64,000 bases of DNA, taken from contig BLAL01000180.1 of NCBI GenBank assembly GCA_015698045.1, positions 124,001 through 188,000 of the forward strand, read 5' to 3'. This stretch comes from Rhizophagus clarus (taxonomy: Eukaryota; Glomeromycota; Glomeromycetes; Glomerales; Glomeraceae). This document shows positions 1-13,133 of the stretch, piece by piece; the stretch's first letter is position 1; each line of letters starts with the position of its first letter. Under the pieces are notes generated by a model, which worked only from the letters and a program-made list of their open reading frames with translations, did no database searches and was not told where the DNA came from. The position numbers were made by a program, and so were the translations under genes.

Positions 1-887
1 AAATTTGTATATATTCTGTATAAAACCTGTACAAAATTTGTATATATTCTGTATAAAACTTGTATAAAATTTGTATATATTCTGTATAAAATCTGTACAA
101 AATATGTATATATTCTGTATAAAATCTAGTTATAATGTGGTTATAATCTATATAATTAACATTATTTGAAATTTGTACAAGTACAGAATATTTCATAATT
201 CAGTATATTTTCTGTTACTAATTGTATAGAATTTGTACAGAATTTGTATAGTATTTATACAATAATATTTTCTAAACAAATTCTGAATTTTCAATTTTTT
301 ACTGGATTTTACTAATAAAGATTATTACAGCTTCAACACCTTTAACTTTAAAAAAAAAATTATAAAAAGATATAACTGTAATTCTAATTTCATAAATTAA
401 TAATGATTTTAAAATAGTTTATTATTTATATTAATTATGTGATATACTTTTATTTTTATTTTAAAGGGTTAATTTTATATTAAAAATTAGGGTTAATTAT
501 ATAAGAGTGCAAAATCTAATATCACAGTAAATCAAAATATTAATCATTAAAATATAATATAAAACTAAGTTTATTGACATAAAATTGTGCTATTTAACTC
601 ACTTTTTATTGAAAATTTGGTAAATTTTTTGAGTATTAAAAATGATTTATTTATAAACTTAAAAGAAAAAAAATTTTATTTTAACATTACAAATAATGGG
701 TTTTTACTTTTGGATTTATAGAAGTTTTAATGATTGAGAATTTTACTAGATTTTTAGTAAAGAATTAGCCAAATAGTATAATTTTATATTAATGTTTAGT
801 TTTTACATTATATATAAAAAATTAGTATTTAATTTACCATATTTTCAGATTTTATACTATTATATATATGATTACTATATATGAGAT

Positions 888-1312
888 CTAGAGCTCTGAA
901 TTTCCAGTTCAGTTCTGTTTTCGGTTCCATTTCCAATTCCAAACTTGGTTTCTTATTGGACATTTTTTGGAATAAGATTTTTATTGAAAATATTTTCAGA
1001 ATCATCTTTTAACTGAAAAACATTTTTTTAGTTAAAAAACTTTATCTGAAAACGTTTTTAGTTTGAAGTATTTTTCAAAAAAATAGTTTCAGTTCCATTT
1101 TTTGATCTGAAAATAAAACTGGAACCAATTTTTCAAACTGAAAACATTTTTTCAGTAGTGTTTTTTAACTGAAAATATTTTCAGTTAAAAGTATGACCTG
1201 AAAACGTTTTTCAGTAAAAATTTTAGGCTGAAAAACACTTTTAGTAAAATTTTATATCAGAGAGCCAAATCAGAACCAAAAACAGAATTGAACTGGAAAT
1301 TCAAAAGTCTAA
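888..1312. mobile_element. Foldback MITE, copy A
   Basis: Non-coding element of about 425 bp. Its ends are inverted repeats: the left end reads GAATTTCCAGTTCAGTTCTG from 898, and the right end at about 1280-1302 is the reverse complement with few changes. The interior is also a loose inverted repeat built from CTGAAAA/TTTTCAG blocks, so the strand could fold on itself. A second copy at 20,748-22,478 aligns throughout but is split by another insertion. No open reading frame. Target duplication is not clear at this copy. Confidence 0.75.
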
Positions 1313-1504
1313 TGGGATCTTTGCAATAGAAAGGTATGAAACTCAAAAAAATTTTTAAATTTACTTTATATATTAATTATATTTTTTATACTAAAATAAG
1401 TATAAATTTAATATTAAATACTTTTTTATTGTAAAGATCTTATATAATTTTAATCTCAATTTATAATAATTAAATTTTCTACTTTTTACATGGATCATGA
1501 ATTA

Positions 1505-2240
1505 AATATAGTCACATCTTGATATAATAAAGTTAGTATTTGGGTCAATCAGATCTTTATTATAAAAAATTTATTAACACTATAATGAATTATTCAGTAT
1601 AGTATAGCAAATTATTCAGTATAAAGGCAAGGTTATGTGACTTACTGATCTAATCAAATAATCTAAATATTTGATCTAGAAAAAAAATTTTTTTTTATAA
1701 TGTTACTAGACAAAAAGTAAGACCAGATTTTTGGAATTAAGGTAAAGAAAGGTTGGAAATGTATTTTTTGTTGATTTTTTTAATTAAAGTTATTAACTTT
1801 TTTTTCTTTTTTGTAGTGTTGCTGGATAAAAAATATGACCAGACTTTTAGAATTAAGATAAGGAAGAATTAGGGAAATGGTTTTATTGTTTTTTTTTTAA
1901 TTAATTAAATTATTAATTTTTTTTCTTTTTGTAATGTTGCCAAACAAAAAATATGACTGGACTTTTGAAATTAAGATAAGGAAAGGTTGGGAAGTTGTTT
2001 TTCATTATTTTTTTTAATTAATTAAATTATTAATTTTTTTTTCTTTTTTATAGTATTACCAAATGAAAAATATAATTGAACTTTTGAAATTAAGATAAGA
2101 AAGAGTTAAAGGAGTCATTATTATTATTTTTTTTAAAAACTTTTTACTTTTATTTTTATAGGGATGCTAGATGAAATATAGATAGTAGATAGATGCCATA
2201 CAGTTGGAATTAATTCTGATGTGCAAATACAAAGCTAATG
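1505..2240 (-). repeat. Dispersed microexon-array repeat, copy 1
   Basis: One of three copies of a repeat family (others near 29,435-29,905 and 39,290-40,985). The end near 1510-1680 matches the end near 29,775-29,905 in reverse complement, and the end near 2150-2235 matches 29,430-29,510 in the same way. Between them lie about four tandem units. Read on the plus strand, each unit has a T-rich tract ending GTAG or ATAG, then about 41 nt beginning TGTTGCTGGATAAAAAATAT and ending GGAATTAAG, then GTAAGG-like sequence. No coding function is evident. Confidence 0.7.
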
Positions 2241-3426
2241 AAATTGATGACACAATTTAATATTTTGACATTATTAAAATGATTTTTATAAAAACATTTT
2301 ATGCCTTTCATATATTATATATTTAAAAAAAAAATTTTCATTTTATTAAATAATCATAAGTTCATTGATATATCAATTATCTTTGTTTTACTAAAAAAAA
2401 AATTTAGTATAAAAAAATTTGTTATAAAAAGGGTCATTTTTATATATGCTATTTTATAACTTTACTTTGTATCATATGAGCTGATTAGCAGAATTAACAA
2501 AATTAGCTTAGATTAAGAAATTTGATGATAATTTAATAAAAATAAAGTTTTGCAAGTTGGTTACATTTATGCTACATGATCATATGATACAGATATCAAG
2601 AAATTATTTCAACAAAATAGCGTTAAAAATTTTTTTTTGTTTATAAACTCCTTATTGAACTCCTTATTAACTTTCTATCAAACTTTCCATTAAAGTAAGT
2701 TAAGAATTTTTGCAAGTATACTGATAGTTATTTTACATTGAATATAACTTGCAGTTATTTTTTTTTATTTTTTTTTTATAGTTTGTAAAAAAAATCTTAT
2801 TTAGAAAGTAAAATTAATCAAAAAAATCTTTTAAATAAATAAATAATTATGTTAATAATGAAGTTTTAATGAATTTATATTATGTATTAAATAATTGTTT
2901 ATTTAAAATCTATTTAATATTTGTTATTAATCACTTTTCAATTAATTTTTTTTCGCTAATATTCTGGATTTTTGTTTCTTTTTTAATAAACTAATTTTAT
3001 AATAATATTCTTTCCATTTTATAGAATTTTTTCTACTGGTTTCAGAATAAAGAGATAAATTTTTTAGAAAAGGTTTTAAAGGTTTTTTTTATATTATTTT
3101 TTTCAATTTTTCTTATGTAGGAATGATTTTTGATCAATTTTTATTAGTACTGCGCTACACATCTGATGATTGATAAATTCTGCCAATCGGCCTATATGTA
3201 ATGATATACAGCCCATAATTAATAAAATTTAGTTAATTAAAGGGGTTTTCATATATTAATATCTGTTTCACATTAATAATTTATTATATAGTATTCTTTA
3301 TTATATCAAAATTTGCTATAGAGAAGGATGATTGTATCAAATTTTCAAATTAAAAATCATGATAATTATATAATTTTGCAATTAACTGTAATAGGATTTA
3401 ATATTTTAATTAATAAATTAAAATTA
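2241..3426. other. AT-rich intergenic sequence, nothing recognised
   Basis: About 1.2 kb of A/T runs with no plausible coding exon, RNA gene or repeat boundary that I can support. Confidence 0.5.
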
Positions 3427-3591
3427 GGGCAGTGACATATATTAGCTAATATTTTTTTATTATAGATACTTACCCCCAGGTAAGATATCTTGATCACGTG
3501 CAACCAATCATATTTTTTAAAAATTGTGTAACCTAAAATTTTCGCTTACCCTCCCACCCCCTAAAATATTAGCTAATATATGTCACTACCC
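3427..3591. mobile_element. Tourist/Harbinger-like MITE with TTA duplication
   Basis: A 165-bp element with nearly perfect terminal inverted repeats of about 29 bp: the left end starts GGGCAGTGACATATATTAGC, and the right end is its reverse complement with one change. It is flanked on both sides by TTA (3424-3426 and 3592-3594). A TWA target and GGG termini are typical of PIF/Harbinger MITEs. The interior contains a CACGTG hexamer. No coding capacity. Confidence 0.8.
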
Positions 3592-3594
3592 TTA

Positions 3595-4225
3595 TTGATA
3601 ACAAACTAAAAATTACTAATTACAATAATCAGTTATTATTAATTTTAGAGATATAAAATTAATATTATTAGATACATATTAATAAGAAGAATCTAATAAA
3701 TTAAACTTTATTTTATTATTATAATTATTAAATAAAAATATTTTATTATTCTAAAAAAACTAATTTTCTTAAAATTAATAATAACTAATTTATTCTATTT
3801 AATGTTAGAAGTATAATAATCATATGTAATACAACAGTAATACAATTGAATTTATTATATAACAGATAATATAAGCCACGCGATTTTACTTTTGGATTAA
3901 GCTAAAAATATCATTTGATTGGAAAAAGAAATGTTCTCGCCATAGACTTTTGATCATTATGATCAAAACAAGCAATAGTTACGCAATCTAACGCGCAATT
4001 GCCGCAGTATAATTTGTTATATAAAGTGGGAATTTTCTTAGTTTTTCTTTTACTTGTGTAATCTTTTATTTGTGTTGAAAGTACATATAAATATAAATAA
4101 AAAATTTACCGCTTGTTGCAAAGCAGTCTTTTTATTTTTTTTTTTCTTCTTACCTTTTATTTTTAATAAAATTTCCTTGATTCCTTAATAATACGTTTTT
4201 GGCTGTGAAGAAATAAGCTCTATAA
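3595..4225. promoter_or_regulatory. Upstream region of the NBR1-like gene
   Basis: About 630 bp between the MITE and the start codon of the autophagy-receptor gene. AT-rich with CT-rich stretches (4020-4170) near the gene, as is common before fungal start codons. The start-codon context is AAATGG. I can name no specific factor site. Confidence 0.35.
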
Positions 4226-7200
4226 ATGGAACAACAAATAAACTTTAAGGTCTTCTGTACTTCAGATCCTACTGTGCTTCGAAGACTAATTTTCAAAAAT
4301 TCAGACCTTACGTATTCTTCTTTATATGCTAAGGTATTGATTGATCTTACATATTTTATATATATTTTTTCTTTTGATATCGAAAGTATAGAGTCTTAGC
4401 GATTATCAAAGCATTTTGATATAACGCTAATAAGCTTTGATTATTTAAGTATATTTTGACATGAAGTATTATTAATTTTTGCGGAAAATTATCATCTTTT
4501 CCCATTTATTCTTTAATGTTTTTAGCTTTCGGCTCTTTTCAAAATGGATAATTTTAAAATTCGATACACTGATGAAGATGGGGACGCTATCAGTATCGAT
4601 AATGATAAAGAGCTCAAAGATGCCATTGACCACGCTTTGAATTCAGGCAAAAATAATGCTAAAGCAGTGATTAGGTTAAGCTTGAAAGAAATGGATACAC
4701 AAGACCTTAGTGCAGCAGGTAATTGCTTAAAATATTTAATGTTTTCGCAAACTATATAAAAGCTTGACATTTTCGTATTCTCTTTGAAAAGGCTCTGGTG
4801 TTGCATCACAAATCGATAATTCTCAGTCATCATCATCCGAATTTGGCACAAATAATGAGTATGCTAACCCTGAAGAATATGCCTTCGAAAGAGTATTAAA
4901 TACAGGTATCAAAAATCTTCAGGATATGGTACAAGCTTTCGTGACTCAGTTGAGTAATACCATTGAACGGGATTTGTCTAATAAGAATCTTAACGTGTCT
5001 CAACCACACCAATCAAATAATGGTGACAATGTTAAAAATAATGATTTAATCACAAATTCTTCATCTGAGACGCGTCAAATTCCTAAAGTCTCTGAGATAT
5101 CAGCTTCTTCAGGTATAATATGTTGTCTTTTATAATTTGACCAAAACTATTTATAAGTTATTTACAATCTTTTTATAATTTCTTAAAGAACCTGTTGTGC
5201 ATCACGGCGTAATGTGTGATTGCTGTAAAAATATTATCCGTGGAATGAGATGGAAGTGTACATCTTGTCCAAATTATGATTTATGCCAAGTTTGTAAATC
5301 TAAATCACCAAGTATTCATCGTCATTCGAATAATCATGTGTTCCAACCTATCCCATATCCAAGAACTTCCAATCATACTCCTCGTATGTGCTACTAATAT
5401 ATTTATGAGTTCTATAATACTGTATATTTTATTCATATCACATTTCATCGTCATCGTAATATTAATTAGGTCCGGAAAATTTGCATTCTGCTACTTGTGA
5501 CTATTGTGAATCGGTTATCTTTGGAATACGTCATAAGTGCATTAATTGCCCAGATTTTGATCTTTGTAATAACTGCATCTGTATGTAATTTAAGATCATT
5601 TATTTTCTTTATAACAAAGGTAAAATAATTGTTTGCTTACACTCAAATCAATTTTAGCGCTTGCACCAACTCAACATCCTAATCACACATTTATGCCTAT
5701 CCATAAACCTGGTGAACCTGAAATCAAAATTCCAGGTATTTATTTTTACTACTATAACTTAGTGGATTTTTGAAATAAAATTTAACATCATATTTATTCA
5801 TATTTTATTTGAATCTAACTTTTAGATGCTGCTTTTCATCCTGGAATTAGATGTGATGGCTGCCATAAATCAATCACTGGTGTTAGATTTAAGGTACAAA
5901 TTTGTCGTATTATATAATGTGTTATTTATTAACTTTAATTTAAACGTGTGTTTTTTAAAAAATTTATTGCATAGTGCGGAAATTGCCCTGATTTTGATCT
6001 TTGCGGAAATTGTGAGGCATCTCCTCTTAAAAAACATGATCCTAATCATGTTTTTATTAAGTTCAAGAGACCTGTTCCGTCTCCAATATCATCAACTACC
6101 CCTCTACTTCCGTTATTTTATTCGCGTGCGGACGTTAAGATCTGCAGATCAAAAGAGTGCGGACAAAAATCAATCTCGAAAGAAATGGAATCTACTACAA
6201 ATAACAGTATAGTTGAAGCTAAGTCCTCTTCAACTGAAAGTTTGGTCTCTCAACCTTCTAGTCAAAAATCGCCAATTTCAATTGTTGGGGCAACTAGGTA
6301 ATAATGTTACTCCCATCATCAATTTTTTTTTTAATTTAACACTAATTATGTATACATTGTATAGTGACCCTGTTTTTAGTAGAGCACCAATTGATCTCTA
6401 CAATCCATTGCATATCGATTCAACTATTCCAATCACTTCACTTGAGCCATTTACAAAACCTCAGTCACAAAATGATAGTTCTTCCATGTCATCTTCATGT
6501 TCCATTTTGTCTAAACAAGTTCCATTGCCCAAGATGTCGTCTACACCTTCTCCATCTGTTTCAAATGTTAATACTACCGACTCTAATAACTACTTCACTC
6601 CTTTGTTCCTTAAAAAACCCGCAGCAGAAACAATTTCAAAAAACTCATCAGGAAAAGCTTTTGATGCTTCGATGTTGAATTCATGTTTTATCGAAGACGT
6701 AAACGTACCAGATGGCACGGTACTTGTACCACAGGCTCAATTTTTAAAGATTTGGAAAATGTCTAATAACGGTAGTATCGCTGTAAGTGGATATGATAAT
6801 TCTTATTAATTTTATTTATATGTTATTGTTAATTGACATATATTAATATTAATATTTTTAAATTTAGTGGCCTGAAAGCACAGTTTTACATTACGTCGGT
6901 GGACAGCGTATGTTTAACGATGCATTGATTAAATCTGGCGAGGAACCAAAAATCCCCGTTGGTTCTGTTGAAGTCGGTAAAACTGTGTGCATTTCTGCTG
7001 ACCTTCAAGCGCCTTCCGAACCTGGAAAATACGTTTCGTTAGTATAATATCAATTATCACCTAATAGACTAATAGATTGAATTCATCGAGTTATATATAT
7101 ATTAATATTTAATTTAACTTTATAAAGATTCTGGCGATTGACAGACAGTGAGGGTAATCGATTTGGACACAAAGTTTGGTGTGATATTACGGTAGAAGTT

Positions 7201-7943
7201 GACGATCAGTCATCTAGCATGTCTTCATCTTCAATGATCTTCCCCGTATTGAATTATGATCAGCAATCTGTTTCAGCTAGTACTAAAGATGTCTCGGTTC
7301 CAGCATCTTCAACTGTGACCACTTCTGCATCTTCGGAAATTGGAAGACCTCAAAATGAAAATGATCTTTTACATGATCGAATTTCGCCCGAAACTTTAGC
7401 AAGAAAATCAGAAATCACATTCGAGACTGAAAGTCAATCTGACCTTGATGATTCAGATGAAGAATCTGATGATAATTCTTCTATTACTTCGAGCACAGAT
7501 TCAACTCAAGATTTTATTGTTGTAGAAAAGGAGTCGGATAATGACATGCGAATGCAACGTGGAAGAAGCGCACAACCATATATTATTAGTCGAGATTCAC
7601 ATGAAAGTGAAACTAGGAATGATACACAATTATCTTTGATTGATAATGTTCAAAGCTCATCTGAAAATGCTGCGACATCACAACTCGTTACTGTTGAGTC
7701 TGAATTAGTTGGAGAAATTTCTGAAGAATATCAAGAAAAGTTGACATGTTTGGATGACATGGTATATATGATTTTAATTATATAATATTTATAATATTTA
7801 TAATACTTTATTTTCAAATTATTAATCTGAATTTCAATTAATTTAAATATTAGGGATTTCATAATAAAGAGAAAAATCTTTTGCTTTTAAAGAAATTTAA
7901 TGGAAATTTGGATGTTGTTATCAATAATATTTTAAAAATCTAA
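4226..7943 (+). CDS. NBR1: NBR1-type selective autophagy cargo receptor (PB1-ZZ-ZZ-ZZ-FW-LIR-UBA)
   Basis: Twelve exons join in frame to give 902 aa: 4226-4333, 4526-4718, 4792-5112, 5189-5383, 5470-5580, 5658-5735, 5826-5893, 5975-6297, 6365-6782, 6868-7037, 7128-7761, 7854-7943; all introns are GT-AG. Domains: PB1 at about 1-95, with a basic Lys8 and an acidic YTDEDGD (OPCA-type) segment; ZZ zinc fingers at about 212-260, 278-320 and 340-390 (CxxC pairs and the CPDFDLC core); Ser/Thr-rich linker; FW (Nbr1) domain at about 570-685, with N-G-S-I-A-W-P and SFWRLTDSEG; acidic Ser-rich tail with an LIR-like DFIVV at 790-794; C-terminal UBA with MGF at 873-875. Known family role: NBR1/p62 receptors oligomerise through PB1, bind ubiquitin through UBA and Atg8 through the LIR. 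The start is the first ATG that completes PB1. It appears intact, with no frameshift. Confidence 0.93.
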
Positions 7944-9393
7944 ATTATAAATTTTATTTAAATTTATTTTATCATTTATAGTATTTTGCTTTGCTTTTAA
8001 ATTTCATATTAAATATCATTTATTTGTTTATTAACTATTAACATAATAAAGCAATTTATCAATTTTTCAAATATTAAAAAATTTTGCTTATTTTATATTA
8101 AATATTATTTATTTGTTTATTAACTATTAATATAATAAAGCAATTTATAATTTTGCTTATATAATATTATTATTAGAATAAATGTATTTGTAATAAATAT
8201 TATTTATAACAACTTAAAAAAAAAATTATAAGAAAATTTATAATATATAAATTTTAAAAAAAATAATATAATAGATGTATTTTTGCCTTTTTAATAAATT
8301 TACTTATTTTAAATATTATTTTGATTATTTAATAAAACCCTTTTTTTTATCAAATAATTGGCAAATAAATTTTCTTTTTTTTTATAATTTTGTGTAATAA
8401 AATTTTCCATTTTTCTAAAAATAAAAACTTTTTTTTTTAGATTTGTGTAATATTATATAATTTAAATGAATCAATAAAAATACACAAATTAGATTATTAT
8501 AAATAATATTTATAATAAATTTATTATAATTAGATTTATCCTTATTATATAAAATAATAATATATTATAATATTAAAATTATTAAAAAAAATTTTTTAGT
8601 ATATTTAATGATTATAAAAAAAAATAAAATTTGATTTATTAGATTTTTTTTATTTAATAGAATAATTTTATATTTTAAAATTAATAAATAATTGGTTATT
8701 TTAATTTGTAATTTTTATTATATAAAATTTTTTTTTTAATTCTTTTAAAAAGAATAAGTTTAATATAACTTTATTGAATATAAAAACAAAATATATTATA
8801 GTAAATATAAATTGAATATCATAATAGAATCCAAAAAATTTTGTAAAATATATAGTATAATTAATAAAAAAAAGAAAATTTCTTAATTTACACTAGTATG
8901 TAAAACACAAATCATGTACTATTATTTATCACTCTGTATCATACCTTTTCTTTTTCATTTTTTTATAAGTATTCTAAAAACTTAAAAATTTTTTCATATT
9001 AAAAATCCTATTTATCACATATTATATATAATACCTATCATATCTGCCAATTCTTAGAATTGGCCTAAATTAATGAAATTTAAAGTTTTTTTTTAAATTT
9101 TTTAAAAAAATCATATTTCATAATTGATCAAATTGTGTTACATAATCATCTGATATAAGACCAATCATAAATTAAGGAATTTGACAAGATTTTTTATTTT
9201 GAAAATGATAAAAATACTATAAAGAAAGCTTAATCAGTTTTCAATCAATTTTCAATCAATTTTTTCAATCACTTTTTAGGTAAAAAAATTGAAATTTTTA
9301 AGCATATTTTAGCATTTATTTTTATTTAGGATTTATTAAATAACTGATATTCATTTTTACTAAAGTTTTTTTTCCAAAAAATTTTTCTCAAAA
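7944..9393. other. AT-rich spacer, nothing recognised
   Basis: About 1.45 kb of extremely AT-rich sequence after the NBR1-like stop codon. A direct repeat containing TTATTTGTTTATTAACTATT occurs at 8018-8060 and 8108-8150. No coding or RNA feature is supported. Confidence 0.5.
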
Positions 9394-10045
9394 ATGGACA
9401 TGACACCTCCATCCAGCCCTTTACCTATAACAAATAAGTTTAAGTGCATGATGTGTGAAAAACAGTTTAAGTTAAAACGTGATCTTTCTCATCATAAAAA
9501 TATAGTTCGTAAATATAATGAAACAACTGAACAAGAAAAAATACCTGATTTCTTGACTGATAAATTTAAAGAAGATATAGTTTATCTTATACATAAACAT
9601 TTAAACAAAAGTTTAAAAAATATTGATTTACAAGTAATTTCTATAGCTTGCTCCAGAAGTTTATTTCAAGAAATTTTTAAAAATTATATCCATTATTCTA
9701 TAAAACAAACTGAAGTCTTGAAATATATTTTTCGTGGTTCAACTGGTTATTAAGAACTAGTCAATATCTTGAAAAATGAAAATTGGGGGTCAAACATTTT
9801 TTGTAAGGACAGCAAACGTATTTTCAACTGTCATCACATAATTAGTCTCGAGAAGAAAATTCATTAATCAAACTTTGACAGAAGGCAGTTTTAATAAAAT
9901 TACATTCTTGAAAGTCAAGATATTCTTATGGTGAGGTTACAGTTAAATGGAAGCAAAAAAAAGATATTGATGCCAAAGGGAATGTTTGTCAGGGTGGATT
10001 TATAATCTTTCATTTCTTTGTATCAAAGAAAATGTTTTATTCTTA
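9394..10045 (+). pseudogene. Decayed zinc-finger-like orphan gene
   Basis: An intact 119-aa reading frame runs 9394-9753, starting MDMTPPSSPLPITNKFKCMM. It has one C2H2-like knuckle (C-M-M-C, then HH 12-13 residues later, without a canonical second spaced histidine), followed by a helical region of unknown fold. After the TAA at 9751 the sequence still looks coding in several frames to about 10,045: ELVNILKN, NQTLTEGSFNKITF, WKQKKDIDAKGNVCQGGF and FHFFVSKK appear with stops and shifts between them. I infer that the original protein was about 210 aa and that this copy is truncated and frameshifted. Alternatively the 119-aa product could still be made. Function unknown. Confidence 0.6.
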
Positions 10046-10935
10046 AATTGAAATTTTTAAAAATATTTCAACTTATATTTATAATAAAAGCTTTATCTTA
10101 TTAGGTATAAAATTAAAATAAGCTATATATAATATATCATTTAAGTATAAGATGGAAAATTTAAGATCTGTGAGATAATAAGTTTATTTTTTAGGATGAT
10201 TTTTAATAAGTAAATATTCTATTTAGATTTTTTAAGAATCATTAAAAATGGTTCAGAGAGGGATATTGTTTTTGGAAATTTTTTTCAATAAAGTTATTTT
10301 AAAACTAATTCATTTTTTCTTAGACGATTTTTTATTCATTTCGTTCAAAAAAGTGTATTATTTAAGTCACTATCTTTAAATATAGGATGAAAAAAATTTA
10401 AAATCAGAGGGCAATAAATCTAATTTTTTTAGGATGATTTTTATTAAAAAGTAAAGACCCTATTTGGATTTTTGAAGGATCACTAGAAATAGTTCAAGGA
10501 GGAGGTAAATTTGAGATATTATTGTTTTCTTTTTTCAATAAAGTAATTTAAACTATTTTTTTTTCTTTTTATCTTTTTTTAGGCAATCTTTTTTTATTCA
10601 AAGAAACGTTATGAGTAGATGTTGGTATAACAAGAAATTACACATTAAGTAATGAATTTTTGTTATTTCAAATAAAGAGCAAGTTTGAGTTCGAGTCAGT
10701 GATTTTCCAGTCATGTGATGAGTCAAGTACAAGTTGAGCCAAAATCAAGATTAATCAAATGCTGGACTTGATACAAGGTAACCCAAGTTGGCTTGCTTTA
10801 ATAGTAGTTTGTCTGGTATTCTGCAAAAAGAAAAGAAAAATTAGAACATTTTTTAATTACAATAAATATTCACACACACTCACTTCCCATTTACCTCTAT
10901 TCCCATTCTTAAACTTAGAAGCCTGTAATTACCAT
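10046..10935. other. AT-rich spacer with a duplicated segment
   Basis: No gene. Two diverged copies of about 240 bp occur in tandem (about 10,130-10,370 and 10,371-10,620). They share an AATTTAAGATCTGTGAG-like start, a TTTTTTAGGATGATTTTTA block and an end near a TTAGGCAATCTTTTT/TTAGACGATTTTTT motif. The segment after that has no readable exon. Confidence 0.45.
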
Positions 10936-10939
10936 TCTG

Positions 10940-12785
10940 GAAGAAGAAACTGTTTTTAAAGAAATAAAAAAAGTGAGAAAAGAAAGAAAAAAGATGATCA
11001 AAAAAAAAAAGAAAAAAAAAATATGAGAATATACAGTACTAACCTTCTGCACTTCTTAGAAGTCCACTGAATCATTATTTTGAAAGAAAAGACCATTTCT
11101 AAAGAAATAAGAATGAAGTGAGTAAAGAAAAAAGATAAAAAAAATAAATAAAAATACAGTACTAACCCTTCATACTTCTTGCATTATAAAAGTCCATTAA
11201 AATTACCATTCCGAAAGAAGAAACTAAAGCCATTTCTAAAGGAATAAGAAGTGAGTAAAAAAAAAATAAGATCAAGAAAAAAATGAAATTAATCTTCTGC
11301 ACCTCTTACATTCTTAGAAATTGACCAAATCATTATTTCAAAAGAAGAGACCATTTCTAAAGAAATAAGAATGAAGTGAATAAAGAAAAAAGATAAAAAA
11401 AAACAAAAATCCAGTACTAACCCTTCACACTTCTTGTATTATTAGAAGTCCACTAAAATTGCTATTCTGAAAGAAGGGGTCATTTCTAAAGAAATAATAA
11501 GAAGTGAATAAGAAAAAAATAAGATTAAAAAAAAAATGAAATTAACCTCTGCACCTCTTGTATTCTTAAGTCTACCAAATCATCATTTCAAAAGAAGAGA
11601 CCATTTCTAAAGAAATAAAAATGAAGTGAGTAAAGAAAAAAAATGAAAAAAAAAACAAAAATATACAGTACTAACCTTTCACACTTCTTGCATTATTTAA
11701 GGTCCACCAAAATTGCCATTCTGAAAGAAAGAAGTTATTTCTAAAGAAATAAGAAGTGAGTAAATAAAAATTAAGATCAAGAAAAAAACAAAATTAACCT
11801 CTGCACCTCTTGCATTCTTAGAAGTCCACCAAAATTGCTATTCTAAAAGAAGAAACTGTTCCTAAAGAAATAAGAATGAAGTGAGTAAAAAAAAAGATGA
11901 AAAAAAAATAAAAATACAGTACTAACCCTCCATACTTCTTGCATTATAAAAGTCCATTGAAATTGCCGTTCTGAAAGAAGGAACTGAAGCCATTTCTAAA
12001 GGAATAAGAAGTGAGTAAGAAAAAAATAAGATCAAGAAAAAAATGAAATTAATCTTCTGCACCTCTTGCATTTTTAGAAGTCAACCAAATCGTCATTTTG
12101 AAAGAAGAGACCATTCTTAAAGAAATAAGAATGAAGTGAGTAAAGAAAAAAGATAAAAAAAAATAAAAATCCAGTACTAACCCTTCACACTTTTTGCATT
12201 ATTAGAAGTCCACCAAAATTGCCGTTCTAAAAGAAGGGGCCGTTTTTAAAGAAATAATAAGAAGTGAATAAGAAAAAAATAAGATCAAGAAAAAAATGAA
12301 ATTAACCTCTGCACCTCTTGTATTCTTAGAAGTCTACTGAATTATTATTTCAAAAGAAGAGACTGTTCCTAAAGAAATAAGAATAAAGTGAGTAAAGAAA
12401 AAAAATAAAAAAAAAGCAAAAATATACAGTATTAACCTTTTACACTTCTTGCATTATTTGAAGTCCATCAAAATTGCCATTCTGAAAGAAGAAGGTCATT
12501 TCTAAAGAAATAAGAAGTAAGTAAAAAAAAAATTAAGATTAAGAAAAAAACAAAATTAACCTCTGCATCTCTTGCATTCTTAGAAGTCCACTAAAATTGC
12601 TATTTTAAAAGAAGAGACTGTTTCTAAAAAAATTGTAAAGAAAAAAAACCATAAAAAAAAATAAAGAAAAAATGAAGAAAAAAAATAAAAAATAAAAATA
12701 AAAATATACAGTACTAAACTTTCATACCTTTTGCATTCTTAGTTCACAAAATGACCATTCTGAAAGAACCATTTGGTCTATTCCT
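10940..12785 (+). repeat. Tandem array of intron-like/microexon-like units (~127 bp, alternating A/B types)
   Basis: About 13 tandem units. Each has an AAGTCCACC(A)AAAT block, AAAGAAG, CCATTTCTAAAGAAATAAGAA, then GTGAGTAA followed by an A-rich stretch and a pyrimidine-rich stretch ending ATTAG or TTCTTAG. Two unit types alternate. Type A carries CAGTACTAACCCTTCACACT, where TACTAAC is the consensus branch-point sequence. Type B carries AAATTAACCTCTGCACCTCT. The alternation gives a higher-order period of about 253 bp. Donor-like sites fall near 10,970, 11,116, 11,250, 11,376, 11,502, 11,625, 11,754, 11,879, 12,007, 12,133, 12,260, 12,386 and 12,513. Confidence 0.85.
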
Positions 12786-13133
12786 AAAGAAAAAAAAAAA
12801 GATCAGATAATCAAATCTGTTTATAGAAATAATTATAATAGCCTGTATAAATAAAAAATAAAAATGACATTATATGATCATATTGGTATCATATCATCCC
12901 TTTTTGGAAATAATTAAACTGCTATTCTGCTAAATAAATCCTAAATTTAATTGAAAAAAAAATATTTATATTGATATTGTAAATGTAAACAGAAATTTTA
13001 TATTCATTGTTTCTATTCTTGCATCAATAAAAAAAAAATTTTTAATCTTTTGAAAAAACTCTTCCCCGTTCCGTTCACAACCATAATAAAATTTAAAACA
13101 AAATTTTTTTTTATTTTATTTAATAACGACGTT

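Noticed and set aside
5276-6212. Hydrophobic plus-strand frames within the NBR1-like gene
   Set aside because: They run through introns and out of frame over the ZZ exons. The spliced model explains the region fully.
10680-10720. GTTCGA-containing segment as a tRNA T-arm
   Set aside because: No acceptor stem, D-arm or anticodon arm could be folded around it. Other GTTCGA sites in the window failed in the same way.
10759-10959. 66-codon plus-strand frame before the first cassette array
   Set aside because: It enters the array (KKKRKIRTFF), has no supporting start context and resembles no protein.
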